From contig CM062379.1 of assembly GCA_031310005.1 (NCBI GenBank), forward strand, positions 6,324,001 through 6,388,000: a stretch of 64,000 nucleotides of DNA. Reading direction: 5' to 3'. Positions 1-13,185 of this stretch are shown piece after piece (the first letter of the stretch is position 1; the number at the start of each line of letters is the position of its first letter). Made by a program: the position numbers and the translations under genes. The notes beneath the pieces were generated by a model, which had not been told where the DNA came from, searched no databases, and worked only from the letters and a program-made list of their open reading frames with translations. The stretch is from Dactylellina haptotyla. Its lineage: Eukaryota; Ascomycota; Orbiliomycetes; Orbiliales; Orbiliaceae.

Positions 1-1147
1 AAAAATTAAAGAATAAAAAAAAAATGATGATCATCCCGCTCCCAAAGACGCCCCGCTTTCTTGTCTATGTACAGTGTGAAAAGAAAAAACAAATGCCCCT
101 CCATTATATGATGTGCTACCCCGGCAAAACCCACCCCCTCGCTGAAGGGAAAAGAAACAGTGAGAGATCCAAGGCCTTCCCCCCTCCGAAAAATATGTGT
201 GTGAAAAAAAGCCGAGAAACTCGCAATTACAACAAAATATTCAATGCTAACAGCGGGTATTCGAAAAATTAAGAAATCGGAAAGAAATGATAAGAGGTGC
301 GGGAAGCGCTACAAATCCTTTCATCTTAGCCTTCCACAATTGGAGGTATAATGCATAATCGAAGATAACGCCCTGGTGGAAAAGAATTATGAACAGCGGA
401 ATTGGAAAAAGTGACGAGCTCGATAATTGCCCCTAGCTTAGAGCTGGCCGTTGAGCTCAAGCTGTGATAGGAACGGGGGATGTGTTGACAGAGTAAAAAG
501 TGGAGAAAGGGCGGGAAATCCTTGCAATAGGGTACCGAAAAAAGACCCTTCTTCCGCTAGCTGCTTAACTGAATTCATGCAATGTAAATTCAGAGAGAGA
601 GAGAAAAAGGAATGGATAAAAATTATTTCGAGGGTTGATGAAAATCATGTCGTCAGATGTTGTTGAGGTTGAAAGGGTATATTGGTAATGAAAACCATCG
701 ATGTGCGTTGTAATGACGAAAGAGAGCAGCAAAGCCAGCACCAGCATGTCCAGATCCCAGGGGTATAGTGAAAAAAGTGTAATTTGAAAAAAGCCGAGTC
801 GAGAAAGGAGGTATTAATGTTGTGTAATCGAAAATATGTCATAGGCGATTCTTCCGGGTCGTCCATGTCGTGTGCAAATCAGGCTCCATTGGACCAACGG
901 CGAGCTCTCAGGGTGTTGACCAGCATTTTTAGCATCTTTGGACCCTGCAGCAGCCAGTTTCCCATTGTTGATAGTTGGTGCCGTACAACCCAACGGATTT
1001 GTCTCAGAAACCCCAGACGAGAATAATTGTGTGAAATGAAACAGGCCGTAAGTGGCAGCCTGCACAACCACGGTGCCACGTCGTTCAGGGTAAAAAAAGC
1101 GAAGGGCTGAGAGAGAGGAAAATAATCCCCCCGTGGCGCGGATTGCC
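1..1147. other. Non-coding flank, no gene recognised
   Basis: Only short overlapping reading frames on both strands are present and none resembles a known family. The stretch is rich in A and AG runs. It lies downstream of the minus-strand gene ending at 1148, so it probably holds that gene's 3' UTR and terminator plus intergenic DNA. Confidence 0.5.
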
Positions 1148-2761
1148 TTAATCGAAAGTGATGGGGTTCCAGTGCTCAGGTCCTAAGGGCCGCAATTTTG
1201 TAGCCTGTCGGGGTGGCAATACGAAACGGGCTTTTCCCTGTGATGTGTCGCTGAGTTTCCCTTGTCGTCTCATGTTCATTTCCAGAACGATCACCCGGAG
1301 AAAATCGCAGTTTTCGCGGACTTCGCGGGTTCGGGTTATCGGAACTTCGGGAGGCGGGCTGATAATTGTGTGCTTGTATGTCTCGAGCTGGATCGAAGCG
1401 CTTATGCTTTCGTTCCTGTCGTTGAACTGGCCGAGTTCCCTGGAGAAGGTTTTTGGGGACGGGTTGAGGTATCTTCGGAGTGCCGCTGTCGGGATGTCAT
1501 TGAATTTTGGCCGCTTCTCGTCGGTATTATACTGGGGCGAGATCGAAAGGATCGAGCGTGTTAAAAAGTCGTCCGGTTGGGTCAAAGGGGTCGACAGACT
1601 GGTGAAAGTCCGTGCAGCAGATCGTAGGACCCTTAACGAGGCTGTCAGGTTCGATTTGAAAGACAGTTTTGAAAAGGCTCCAAGTTTCTTTTCCTGTTCG
1701 GTACAGAGATTAGGATCCGCATCTCCTTCAACTGGTGACTCTGATTCGTGTGTGTCGGGTATCAGCAAAGGGTGGTCGAGAATGCACTCTTCCGGGGGCG
1801 AAAAGGTCTTGTTCAGCTTGCTGGAGCGCCGCAAGGGTGAGGGTGTGATGGGGGCACCCCAAGAGAAAGTGCCTTCGTCATCGTTGGCTAGCGAAGGTAT
1901 CGAGTCCGTCGAAAGGGATCGAATGGAGAGCACTGATATCGGTGGACTGCTTGCCACCAAGTATTCGTTCTCGAGGTCAGGAGGACTGAGTAAGACATTG
2001 AGAAATGTTTGGGAGTTTGATCGTGTGATGGGGAGTGATGATTTCTCGTCCAAGGCATCGCTCAACGCAAACTCGAGCAGGCTGGACGGGGACTCCAGGG
2101 ACGTCGGGCTGAGGTCCGAGTTTTTCCTCTGAGGCAGCCGCTGACGCTGACCGTTCACGATAGCCTTGGGAGTGCTAGGTCGAAGAGGGATAGCAGTAGC
2201 AGCGAGAAGCTTCAGTGCAGCGGCGGAAGGACCAGAATTATCCTTTGTGCGCGAAGGTTTCCTGCTGCTGGACCGCCTCCTACCGAACTCCAGTATTGTC
2301 GGGGTGAGGATGGCATGAGTGGATGATTTGATAGGTATGCCGACAGGAGCGGCGACGGGGCTTTGAACTTCGATCATCCTGGGCTTCTTCAGCAGAGTCG
2401 GAGATGAGCGACCATGACTTGTCGACGACGACGACAGAGACGACGATGCCAACGAGAGCGAGAGCGAGAAAGTGTTGAGGGTGTTTGTGTTTGCCAGAAG
2501 TGGGTGGTTCCGGTTTGAGGACGATTCCAGATTTGGAGGTCGGTCGTCCGATTTGTGGTGGACCTGCTGCTGGGGCCGGGTGCCAAGGGTCGGAAGGGAG
2601 GTCGAGAGCAATGACGAGGATGAGGCTGAGGAGCGCCGGACAACGCCGGTGGCAGCGGTCGAAGATGTTGAAGATGTTGAAGTAGACGACGACGACGACG
2701 AGAAGGAGGTAGTGACGGGTAAGGTGATGGTGGTAGTGTTATTCGGCGGCCGCATAATCAT
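1148..2761 (-). CDS. Ser-rich fungal protein of unknown function with a conserved C-terminal motif
   Basis: This is an intron-free frame of 537 codons. I do not recognise a named family. The first 130 or so residues are low-complexity Ser/Thr, the centre is disordered with many SP and TP dipeptides (possible kinase sites), and the last 60 residues are more ordered. The C-terminus contains FLRVIVLEMNMRRQGKL, then GKARFVLPPR, and ends near EHWNPITFD. I recall similar FLR-(V/M)-(L/M)-EMNMRR...LPPR endings from uncharacterised ascomycete proteins, so this block is probably the conserved functional part. No membrane segment or signal peptide is visible. A 324-codon frame on the opposite strand is taken as a shadow, because this strand carries the recognisable C-terminal block. 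Function is unknown; a regulatory phosphoprotein is only a guess. Confidence 0.7.
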   Translation of the reverse strand: MIMRPPNNTTTITLPVTTSFSSSSSSTSTSSTSSTAATGVVRRSSASSSSLLSTSLPTLGTRPQQQVHHKSDDRPPNLESSSNRNHPLLANTNTLNTFSLSLSLASSSLSSSSTSHGRSSPTLLKKPRMIEVQSPVAAPVGIPIKSSTHAILTPTILEFGRRRSSSRKPSRTKDNSGPSAAALKLLAATAIPLRPSTPKAIVNGQRQRLPQRKNSDLSPTSLESPSSLLEFALSDALDEKSSLPITRSNSQTFLNVLLSPPDLENEYLVASSPPISVLSIRSLSTDSIPSLANDDEGTFSWGAPITPSPLRRSSKLNKTFSPPEECILDHPLLIPDTHESESPVEGDADPNLCTEQEKKLGAFSKLSFKSNLTASLRVLRSAARTFTSLSTPLTQPDDFLTRSILSISPQYNTDEKRPKFNDIPTAALRRYLNPSPKTFSRELGQFNDRNESISASIQLETYKHTIISPPPEVPITRTREVRENCDFLRVIVLEMNMRRQGKLSDTSQGKARFVLPPRQATKLRPLGPEHWNPITFD

Positions 2762-3250
2762 AAGATCACTCCAAAGGGGAAAGGGAAGGGAAAGGGAAAG
2801 GGTCCGGATGGGTGTATTTATTCGAATAAGGCCGCGGCGAGGTCTGGAGCGTTTGGGAGATGTTCAACTTGCTTGTTTCGGGTGCCTTCTGATAGGCCTC
2901 GAAGGCCGTGTCCGTGTCCTCCCACGCCGGCCAGCAGCCCACACGACTAAGTGAGCTGGTATGATGTCGTAGTCCTGTTGGTCGTTAGCCGGCAGGAATG
3001 TGGCCTGCAGAGACAGCTGGCGCGAAAGAAGAAAGTAACGAGAAGGGTCCCCGAACAGGGCCAACGAGAACAAGCCGGGATCCTAGTGTGCTCTCTCCGA
3101 CCTGCCCGAATTCACCGTCAGACCGTCTCGCTGCCCAGTGCCGTGCGAAACCTGCTGCGAATAACTACCTGTTCGACGGGGGAAGACTGAGAGAAAAGGA
3201 AAGCGTGAAGGGGAGAAATAAAGGATCAGGAAAGCAGGACTATCTCCCGT

Positions 3251-3273
3251 TATCTATCTATCTATCTATCTAT
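3251..3273. repeat. (TATC)n microsatellite
   Basis: About five and a half uninterrupted TATC units upstream of the Ser-rich gene. Confidence 0.9.
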
Positions 3274-4981
3274 ACCCCTCCGACTGGATTCTGAAGGTCT
3301 GCCCGCCAACCGGAACCAGTCGCCTAGTCGATTAGACAGACGACGGCGGTGACCTCGAAATGGAATGGGGATGGGATGTCTGTATGTACGCTTATCTCTG
3401 ACCCAGTTGCTGCGCTCTTTCCTCCTCCACCACGGCATGCATAACGCTCGAAACAACGCCTGGTCGTGTGGATATTACTGTTGTTATTGTTGGTGTTCGA
3501 GCTCGTTTAGTCGCATATCATGAGAACGTGCCTATTCTGACAAGCTCTCTGATAAAAGACGCAGATATCCTCTGTCAGACCGTGCTCGCGGAGGGCGCTC
3601 CTTACGAATCAAATGCTGGGCCCGATGACCTGCGAAAGAAACGGGATCCGCTAGGTCGACCGGTCTCAAAGATAAGCCACCTGGTTGGTAAGATGTAACT
3701 TATTTTCCGTTGCACGAACGGTATCTCGTGTGCCCACCCAGCGAGGGATCCGGATAAGCCGTGGGAATAAATGACAATTCTATGGTTGTACTACTTAGTA
3801 TACAATAATAATAATTAACTACGCCACGGTTCGTGGTGCCGGCAGGAAAGTTGGAAATCTTGAATTTCAGCACCGAAACTTCCAACGCCCAAACGTATCT
3901 TAGCTGGGACTATATACCTTCCTTCGCAGACCGAGGAGACGGCCGACGCCAGATCTTCGTCTGGTGGATCAAACCAAGTTATAGCCCACCCCCAGTCCGA
4001 TGACCTCAACAGGTACTCTCCCCTCTACACGGCTCGTTCTCTGCGTGCTCTGCAATTATTAATTACATTAATGATGGACAGCCAATGCTGCCCCCAGAGC
4101 CTCCGGATTTCCAGGCACAGGAAGTTTAAGCTTAAGCCTTTCCACCACGAACATCGGATGCTTTGTCCACAGTACTCGTGCCAACCATTAACATTGATAC
4201 CTTTACTAATAGCTTAAGGATCCTGTGCCGGATTTAATTTTTTATTTGTTACTATCGTATTGTACTAGTAGCCGTGATCCACCGATACAAAAGTACCCTG
4301 ATAATTCACTCAGCTGAACCTTTGGCGGAATATTTCGCCCCCAAATACCCCGTAATTCAGCATTCGCATAAAAGAGGGGAACCTTCAAAAAAGAACCCCG
4401 AGCTGCAACCCGAAAAAAGCTGAAGGTGGGATGGGATGCATCGATGGAGATAAGGAAAGCCTGAACAATTACTCGAACCACTTAGTCGTCGACGAGGCCA
4501 CCGGCCAACCACCCTCGTAGCTGATCAGTGCGCTGCAGATTACTAAAGCCCTACCCTCTGGAAATCCCGATTCGAAATCGTGGGGAAAGTAGACGCACAC
4601 GCTGCATGCGTCAACCAGAAGGGAGGCCCAGCCTGAGCGGCCAGCTCCCTTTCGTGTGCCTGGCCTGTTAGGCCTGTTGCTCCCCACCGGCTCCCCGTAC
4701 CCCGTCGGCGACTGTCGATACCTCTCTGCGAATGGGAAGGCAACCCCAGACTCGCCTACGAATATCAACTGGTACCTCGGACACGCTAGCCTCGCATACG
4801 GGCAATGATGTCCATCTCTCCAAGTACCATCGGTGCTCTATCAGAAAACAGAATGTGACAGCTCGATCCGATCGAAGAATCGATTTCAATCTGCTCTCAC
4901 AAAGGGCCGTGTTGCATCTCCAAGGCCTCTTTGTCAGGGTTCGATCTTCTAGAAACCCCCCTCACACGAGTAACCGAAGCC

Positions 4982-5019
4982 AGCTCCTTCAACAGGAAGC
5001 TCCTTCAACAGGAAGCTCC
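4982..5019. repeat. 16-bp tandem repeat, about 2.4 copies
   Basis: The unit AGCTCCTTCAACAGGA occurs twice head to tail and is followed by the first bases of a third copy. It lies in non-coding DNA. Confidence 0.85.
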
Positions 5020-6549
5020 CTTCACCGTACATTGTAACCAGCCAGCTGATACACTCGTTTTTCCTCGATCGAAAACCCAGAAACCACCGTGAAACCAGCT
5101 CCAACCCGCCAGGCATGACGATCGTTCTCTTTTTTTTCTCTTTTCTTTTCTTTTCTTTGTTTTTGCAGCAAAGGCAACCGAGCAGCCCGAATGGATCGCT
5201 CGCTGGTCATCGGTGCATCCACGTAGCCCATCTCGCTCCACAAAAAGCGCACTGACTGACTCCCTCGCAAAAATATACTAACTATATGCATGCATGCAAC
5301 CGAGAAGGAACATGAACATCATTGAAGCAGGTAGCCACCTCCACCCGCAGGGACAAGTTGGAAAGGGATCAAATACATTCACCAACCAACAAAGAAAAGT
5401 CGGTCATTATTTCCCCCTTCGGCGACATGCGGGTGTCTTGGCTCCAGCCAAACGAATCGAATTGCACCCTTTCTAAAATTTTAATTTTAATTTTTTTTTG
5501 CACTTTGAAGTTGCAAAGGAATAAGTGAGAAACGTGGGAGACGACAAGGCAAGGCTGGGTTGTTGCTCCCGCCTTTCGCATCGGGAATAGTCCCCACGAA
5601 AAACATGACCGCACTGCACAAGGGACAGTGTGGGGGTTCACTATTCTTTGGACGAAATGGCTTACTTCGTCTCCCGACCCGGGGATTTTTTCTCTTCGGT
5701 CATTTCAACATTCCATTCTATTTGCACTAAAACGTTGGGGTCTTGTGGGTGCCACAGATATAATCTCGATGCGACCTGTACTTGGCTGGTTTTGGTAAAT
5801 ACCAAATGCAGCTGTCCTACTATTCTAACAAGAATTCGGCAGCTCCGCTGCTGTTAAGGTTCGGATTCTCACAAGGGAGAATTTCAACCAACGAATAATC
5901 CACAGCGTGTAATCAGGGTTAAGCACGATATGTGAGTGAACACTATGTTGAACTAAGTAAGCTTCCACTTCTTCCCGCAATTGCATTGCATCTACGAGAA
6001 CCACGAGGATTTCGCCCAAAAAATACCAGGTTCACACCACCCGGTCCTATCAACCCGTGAATGACAATACGACAATAATCGAGATATATCATGTTTTTAT
6101 CCCTCAACAAAGTCGAAATGATATCCTCAGAAGGCGCCTTTGGCGCATGGTATAAATTCGATAGCCCGACGTTAAGCGCACACCAGGCCCCAAAACCTCC
6201 ACCCGCAGACATCCACCTACCCACCCATTAATGCGCTGTTCTATTGAAGAAATTAAAAATAAAACCAGAAAGAAGAAAACAACCACCCAGAAGAGAAAAG
6301 AAAGAAAAAAGAAACAAAAAACTCCCGAATGTCATCTGATACATCATCCGCATCCACCAGGAACGCTTCCAGAAACACACACGTCTTACCTCGCGAATAT
6401 GCCTCAGACTCCATATCCCGGCCCCCACAAACTTCAAGGCTCCACTTTTTCATTGAAAAATTTCTTTCTCACCATCATATTTGATTTTTTTTTGACCATC
6501 GAATATATCTCTTACGAAACTGTGCCAGCAAACTTCTTCAACCAGAGAG

Positions 6550-8945
6550 CTACGTAGCATAACCGATCCGTTGATCTCTCAGCTTCTCGTCTAGGTATCG
6601 CACCAGCTGGTCGCCCAGCACTTGAATGTCGGCTTTGTAGCCTACCACCAGCAGCTTTCGGAGATCCGAAACGTACTCCTCTGATATTTCGTCATGCTCA
6701 CGGCGTAGCATCGATATTGCTTTTGTACGGTCGTGGGCCGTCATAAGCAGGAGGCCTCGCGGTGGTGACGTCCGGTATCTACTGTCGGCTTGACGCCGTG
6801 GTCGTTTACTGATCGGTTCCAATTCTTCCTGCTGTGTTTCCTCTTCACCCGTTAAACGATTAGTAAAGGTCACGCTCTCACGTTCGATATTCTGAGACAA
6901 GCTGTTCTCGGGAATCATTTGCTCGTGCTTTCCTTCCGCGGCGGAGGAGTCTGAACAGCAGTAGTCTAAAATATCGGAGAATTTAACCCCTAGGTGTCGT
7001 AACGAGGGAACCGCCATTTGATCGTGCTGCGTGCTGCCGCCAATGAGTAGACTTCCCCTTTTGTACATGGTGTAGATGTCTAGCCCGTGCGGGTCAAAGT
7101 CGACCAGACAGTAAAAGTCGAGATATTCTCCTCCGGCATTCTTGTTTAGGTAGAGGTAGCGGGCGAATTCTCTGGTCGCAATGTCTGGGTATCCTTTACC
7201 CTGTATTTCTTGACATTCGCCCACATCACCATTGTTATTATTATTACTATCATTATTATCTATTTCATGATAAATGGAAGAAAAGGCGTGGCAAGATAAG
7301 CGTGAGACATTATGGGGTCCACATAGTTTGGCGATAAAAGGGAAGTTTCGAAAATTCGAAAGGATGGGGAATGCGGTTTTCCACCTACGCAAAGTAGAAT
7401 AGGGCGGCCAGGGAGTCTTCTCCAATCGCCAGACTCTGTTAAGGTTCTGAAGATTGCCTTTTGAGTACATCCGAGTTAGTAGGGAGCATAATGAAATCCC
7501 GGTAACAGTTTGCCACCGCTAACATTCGAATATTCCTTACCTCCTTCTCGATTATGAGGACCGAGTCGCAGTCTCCAATTTTGACCTTCTTGATATCGGA
7601 CGATGTGGGGACAAGTACACCCTAGAAGGTATCATCGTTAGTGAACTCTACCCCACCTGGACCCTTTGATTCGACCTGGTATTTGATGCTTACTTCTCCG
7701 ATAATATTGCAGTTTATGGTGCTATTATCGAGTTTTAATATCTTCAAATCACCGCAGACTAAGCCTTTGGCGGCGGCTGTCTGCATATATTCACATGTAA
7801 TCTGCGCGTTAGCTTCCGTAAACTTTAATTGGAAAGATGAAGCCAGATGGTCGGCTCCTACAATGTGAAGTGTCCTTCTTGGTACTCCGAGAGCAATGGA
7901 AATATCGTCAACCAGGTTATTGACGGTCTGCTGCGACCTGAAGATTGCCACGTCTTTGTAGTATATGTCTCTAAAATACCCTAGGTTTCAGCTCCTGATA
8001 GAGCCTCTCGGAGCAGAGCGACCGGGACCGCTACCTTTTCGTGTAGATTTTGTCGAGCTTGATAGCTTCCGCAATAAGCTCCAAAATTCTAACAAATGCA
8101 CCTGACACATCTATTTGTTAGCCCATACTCCCCCTTGAGATATTTCCCTGGGTGTATCCTGGGGTTCTTTTTACATAATCTTTGAATCTCACGCTCGCAG
8201 CCACCTGGATATACGAATGTTCTCCAGACCCACTTTGGATCTCTTCTGCATAGTTTCCATTTGAACTCTTAGCAAAATTGACGAAGGGCTGTAGAACATA
8301 TCAAACCTACCGTGAACAAAGCATTCTCCTCTCGTGCGCCCGAAGCTTAATAACCAGCTTGCTTTTGTTCGTAATAACCTCCATCCATGTAGAGAAGACT
8401 TCATCGATCTTTTCGAGTACCCAAGCCGACGGGCGTGATGAATTATCAGCTTCTTCCCAGTTGATACTTGCCTCCTCATCGGTTCTATTATCTAGAAGAA
8501 GCTTATATAGGCGGAACTGAAGGTCCACGGTAGGATCAGCAGGAGAGTCCGTGACGGTATCGGCTGCATCGTTTGCATAGTGTGGTAATTGTAGCTCGTT
8601 ATGCGTTGTGACATTATCGTCATAGATCGAAGAGGATGATAGCTCGTTATAGATACTTTCTTCTGGGTGGCTGGCTTGCGTTTCTATATTTTCTGATATC
8701 TGGGGAGATGATGAAGTATAGGTATCGGTTTCTTCGGGTATCATATCAAGTTGGGTATGATTTATTGTGGGGAATGGGCTAGGTGAGTACCTGGGAGATG
8801 AATATTGGGCCAGGTCGTCTCTGATGTTGACATCATCGTCCCAGCCAAAGTAATCGCATATGATGTCCTCTTCGACAGCGGCTGGTCCATCTTGGTATAG
8901 GTCTATGACGCTGGAGAGCACCGTTTCGTCCGGATCAGAGGCCAT
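6550..8945 (-). CDS. SPO11: Spo11-type meiotic DNA topoisomerase VI A subunit
   Basis: Makes the DNA double-strand breaks that start meiotic recombination, by a topoisomerase-like tyrosine transesterification in the nucleus. I read seven exons in phase: 8945-8311, 8245-8205, 8101-8035, 7970-7694, 7621-7541, 7457-7389 and 7200-6550, giving 606 residues. The 5Y-CAP part holds RDIYYKDV with the catalytic tyrosine, followed by SQQTVNNLVDDI and LGVPRR. The Toprim part has VLIIEKEAIFRTL with the metal-binding Glu, then GKGYPDIATREF and VDFDPHGLDIYTMYKRGS with the acidic metal ligands. All are hallmark Spo11 motifs. The first 180 or so residues form an acidic, Ser-rich extension not needed by the core fold. 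Introns are 57-190 bp with CTAAC-like branch sites. The start at 8945 is the first ATG of the open exon; the true start could lie further inside. Family assignment is firm; the exon 2 junctions are less certain. Confidence 0.93.
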
Positions 8946-9333
8946 ATCGATTGTAAGTTGGTGGGTATCATATGACCATGCTTCAGGATAGAGGTGGAGT
9001 TTAGGTCGATGAGGCCGTACCTCACTACATTACATGCGTGCAGATCGAATAAACACTGAAAACGAAAGTCGAACGCACACGAAGAGAGGCATTAATAAGG
9101 GATTGTTATATGAGAATTGAATACATTTAATAAAATCGAGAAGATGCTCGTATGTGATGCTTATCAAATTTTCCAACGCATGGTATCATAACATTGAGTA
9201 AAAATGCTAGGAAATAGAATCCGTGAACGGGACATCTAAAAAATAACTCGAAAACGCAGAAATTGCAGTTCCTGCGGTCAACTGTCGTAAAAAGAAATGT
9301 ATAAGCGGCAATCGAGAGAACCCAGACGAAGAT
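8946..9333. promoter_or_regulatory. SPO11 upstream / BNA6 downstream spacer
   Basis: A 388-bp AT-rich gap between two minus-strand genes, holding the SPO11 promoter and the BNA6 3' end. No specific site is recognised. Confidence 0.4.
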
Positions 9334-10591
<1,258 letters not shown>

Positions 10592-11081
10592 TTAAAAACC
10601 AAGGATAGATCCTCCCGAAATAGCAAGCTAAAGAGAGACACACCCACGAAAACCACCCGGTATATAAACTTTTTTACGCGGTTAACTTCGGCTCGATTGT
10701 GTTGTCGTACGTTGGCGAACTGGTGCAAAAAATCGGTCTACGGCCGGGCTTGCCTCTTGGGTAGAGGTTTTAGGATCGAGAGATTTTGGGAATTGGGATT
10801 CGGGGCCGACGTCACGGCTTGGCTCACTTTTGGCTTGTGATTTGCACTAGTACGAATTGATTTCGATTGGTGAGGTTCGAGTTCCCCGCGTTCACGCATC
10901 ACAAGACAGCGCCCCACGGCGGTTTGTCCCAGGTTATCAGTTGGCTATCTCCTCTCCATCTCCACAAGCGCACCACCAGTGGAAACTCCCCAAATAACTC
11001 GTGTCATACGTTCCGGTGTCGAAATATCGCTGCATTGGTGTTCCGAGCGATAATGCCACGCGCTGCTGGGTAGCCGCGTAG
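10592..11081. promoter_or_regulatory. Divergent promoter region of BNA6 and EXO5
   Basis: A 490-bp gap between divergent start codons. It includes GACGTCA at 10808-10814, seven bases of the eight-base CRE/ATF consensus. Whether it is used is not known. Confidence 0.45.
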
Positions 11082-13185
11082 ATGACTCCGGGAAGCCCCG
11101 CCCGGGCTGCTGCTGCGAGCGCCAGTTCGAGACCCAACCGGCTGGTCTTCCGACCCTTGGAACCCCGGCGCCAGAACGACAACACTCCGACGACCGCCGC
11201 CGCCAGTGCAGCCCCGTCGCACGCTCCAGCCACCGAAAACAGCAGCGAAAGCCCATCACAAAAGTCCAATCGCGGAGACGAGTACGACATCGACTTTGAG
11301 CTCGATGATGATGACGCGGAGGCTATCGAGCAGGTATTCGCGGATTATACTAAAAAGCTGAACGACCATGAGCGGAAAGAAAAGCTTTTAGCGCCACCTA
11401 CATCATCGGCACGCGAGCGAGTCGCACCTCCCAGCAAATTGTCTGCCCATGTTGAAATTGAAGAGGAGCAGGCAGAACAGGAAGACTACCACGATTCACT
11501 TGCTCTAGACTCACTTCTCGACCTCGAATACGATGATGCCGAACTACTTGCCGCCCTTGTGGTGCAGGAGCTTCCCAGCTCTCAGAATGCTAAGGATGAG
11601 AAACCACCACGGTCTTCTGATACATACTGGACGAGTTCTCAGGAGGACATCGACGGGCAAGAGATCGACAGACAAGTGCTTTGGGAGCATGAGCAATGGC
11701 TTAAGCGGACGAAGGTCGAAGAGTCTGCTCTCCAAGTCGAGGGTATGAGATCTATAAGCATACATTACGTCGGGAGAGTGGGTACTAATATTGATTTTTA
11801 CAAAGCGTTTAGATATAGTCGATAATACACCTGAAACAATAGAAGCTAGGACTGAAGAAGAACAGAAACAGGAGGCATACGAAGCAGCCCAAGAGGCCGG
11901 AGAACCGCTGCCCATCGAGGACTCGGTGGAAGATACTCGATCCCCCCTAGATCGCTGGCGTTCTAAAGCTGGTCTATCAAAATTATCTGTCTCAGACTTA
12001 CTATCCAACATGTGGTGCGAGCAGCAACATCATTATACCCTGCTGCGAGGATTCAAGCGGCGAACAGCAGAGATGCAGGCGGGTACGAAGATTCACAGGG
12101 AGATAGAAGAAGAGATTCATACTGTCGTTCCGGTCACGGTCAAGTCGAGGCACGATAAATGGGGACTGCGAGTATGGAATATGATACAAGGGATGGAGAG
12201 TTTACGAACCGTGGGGTTAACACGAGAGCTCGAGGTCTGGGGGTGGATTGATGGGGTATTCATCAACGGGGTTATTGATGAGGTGAATTTTACAAAATTC
12301 CGCAATGAAGCGAGAGACGAAAAAGAGAACCAAAAAGTGGAGGACATTGATGATAAAGCGGAGGAGTTGGAGGTTCCATCAGCCAAAAATGACCCAGATG
12401 CAAACATAACAGCAGCTGGGGAGAGCAGCAAAGAGATTCCTGAGACGCCGAAGAAAAAGAGAGGTCGCCCAAAGAAGAACCCTGACCCCGTATCACCAGA
12501 GCCCGCAACCCCGAAGCAGCAGTCGTCTATTCTGGATTTTATAACGCCTAGTCCGAAGAAGACTCGCAGTAAGGGCAAGCCCGCTTACGTTCTGGATCTC
12601 AAAACGAGGTTCTCGTCGAGGATTCCTGAGCCGGGGTCCTCGCAGTCTAAATCGGTTCACATCCAACTTATGCTCTACCGCCAACTGCTCAATGACATGA
12701 TTAAGGCCACGCCCAAGTCGATGGTTAAGAGACTTTGTCGCCAGCAGGACATCCCGGCTGATGAGCCTTTCTCGGACGACATGATAGCAGAGCTGGCGGG
12801 GTTGGACAATGGAACCGAACCCGGGAGCGATGACTTGACGGTACTACTGGAGAATAACTCAATAGAGAAGCTTTACACATTATATCACAGACGGTTGAAG
12901 CAGACTATCAGCATGATAGCCCCCGAGCTAACGGTTGTCTACCGGTGGCAACAAAACGGAGAGTTTTTGGACTCTGCAGACTATATGGCGGACGATGCCT
13001 ATCTTAAAGAACATGTGGACAACGTCATAGCATGGTGGAAGGGCGAGCGGGCAACCGTCGGTGTAGAGATTAATGAAGCATGGAAGTGCAACAAGTGCGA
13101 GTTTATGGAGGATTGCACCTGGCGACTGAACAAGGCCGAGGAAGCGATGCAACGCGCCCGGAGCAGGAGGGCGAATATGGTGTGA
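11082..13185 (+). CDS. EXO5: Exonuclease V (Dem1/Exo5 family) with Fe-S cluster
   Basis: A single-strand-specific exonuclease of the RecB/PD-(D/E)XK type that acts in mitochondrial or nuclear DNA maintenance. Two exons, 11082-11742 and 11813-13185, give 677 residues; the 70-bp intron has a TACTAAT branch site. In order one sees: an Ala/Ser-rich N-terminus; an acidic region; the first cluster cysteine in LLSNMWCEQQ; GTKIHREIEEE; the metal-binding Asp in ELEVWGWIDGV and VIDEV; a charged insert; the DxK motif in YVLDLKTRFSS; QLMLYRQLL; and a C-terminal CNKCEFMEDC that supplies the other three cysteines for a 4Fe-4S cluster. The insert (about residues 390-475) contains an AT hook (KRGRPKK) and QQSSILDFI, which resembles a PCNA-interacting box. 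Family call is firm. The long N-terminus gives no clear presequence, so localisation is open. Confidence 0.93.

Larger units (their letters stand above)
2762..6549. other. Gene-poor 3.8-kb intergenic region
   Basis: No frame longer than about 100 codons is found and none looks like a protein family. The region holds the upstream sequence of the Ser-rich gene at its left end and the 3' flank of SPO11 at its right end. It includes a TATC microsatellite near 3251 and a 16-bp tandem repeat near 4982. I see no tRNA box, transposase or reverse transcriptase remnant. A non-coding RNA is possible but not shown by the sequence. Confidence 0.55.

Noticed and set aside
1158-2132. 324-codon plus-strand frame opposite the Ser-rich gene
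   Set aside because: Shadow of the minus-strand gene; no family resemblance.
4469-4768. 99-codon minus-strand frame
   Set aside because: No domain, random-like composition, overlaps other equally long frames.
7622-7951. A separate small gene
   Set aside because: It is an internal exon of SPO11 plus part of the next intron (SQQTVNNLVDDI, LGVPRR).
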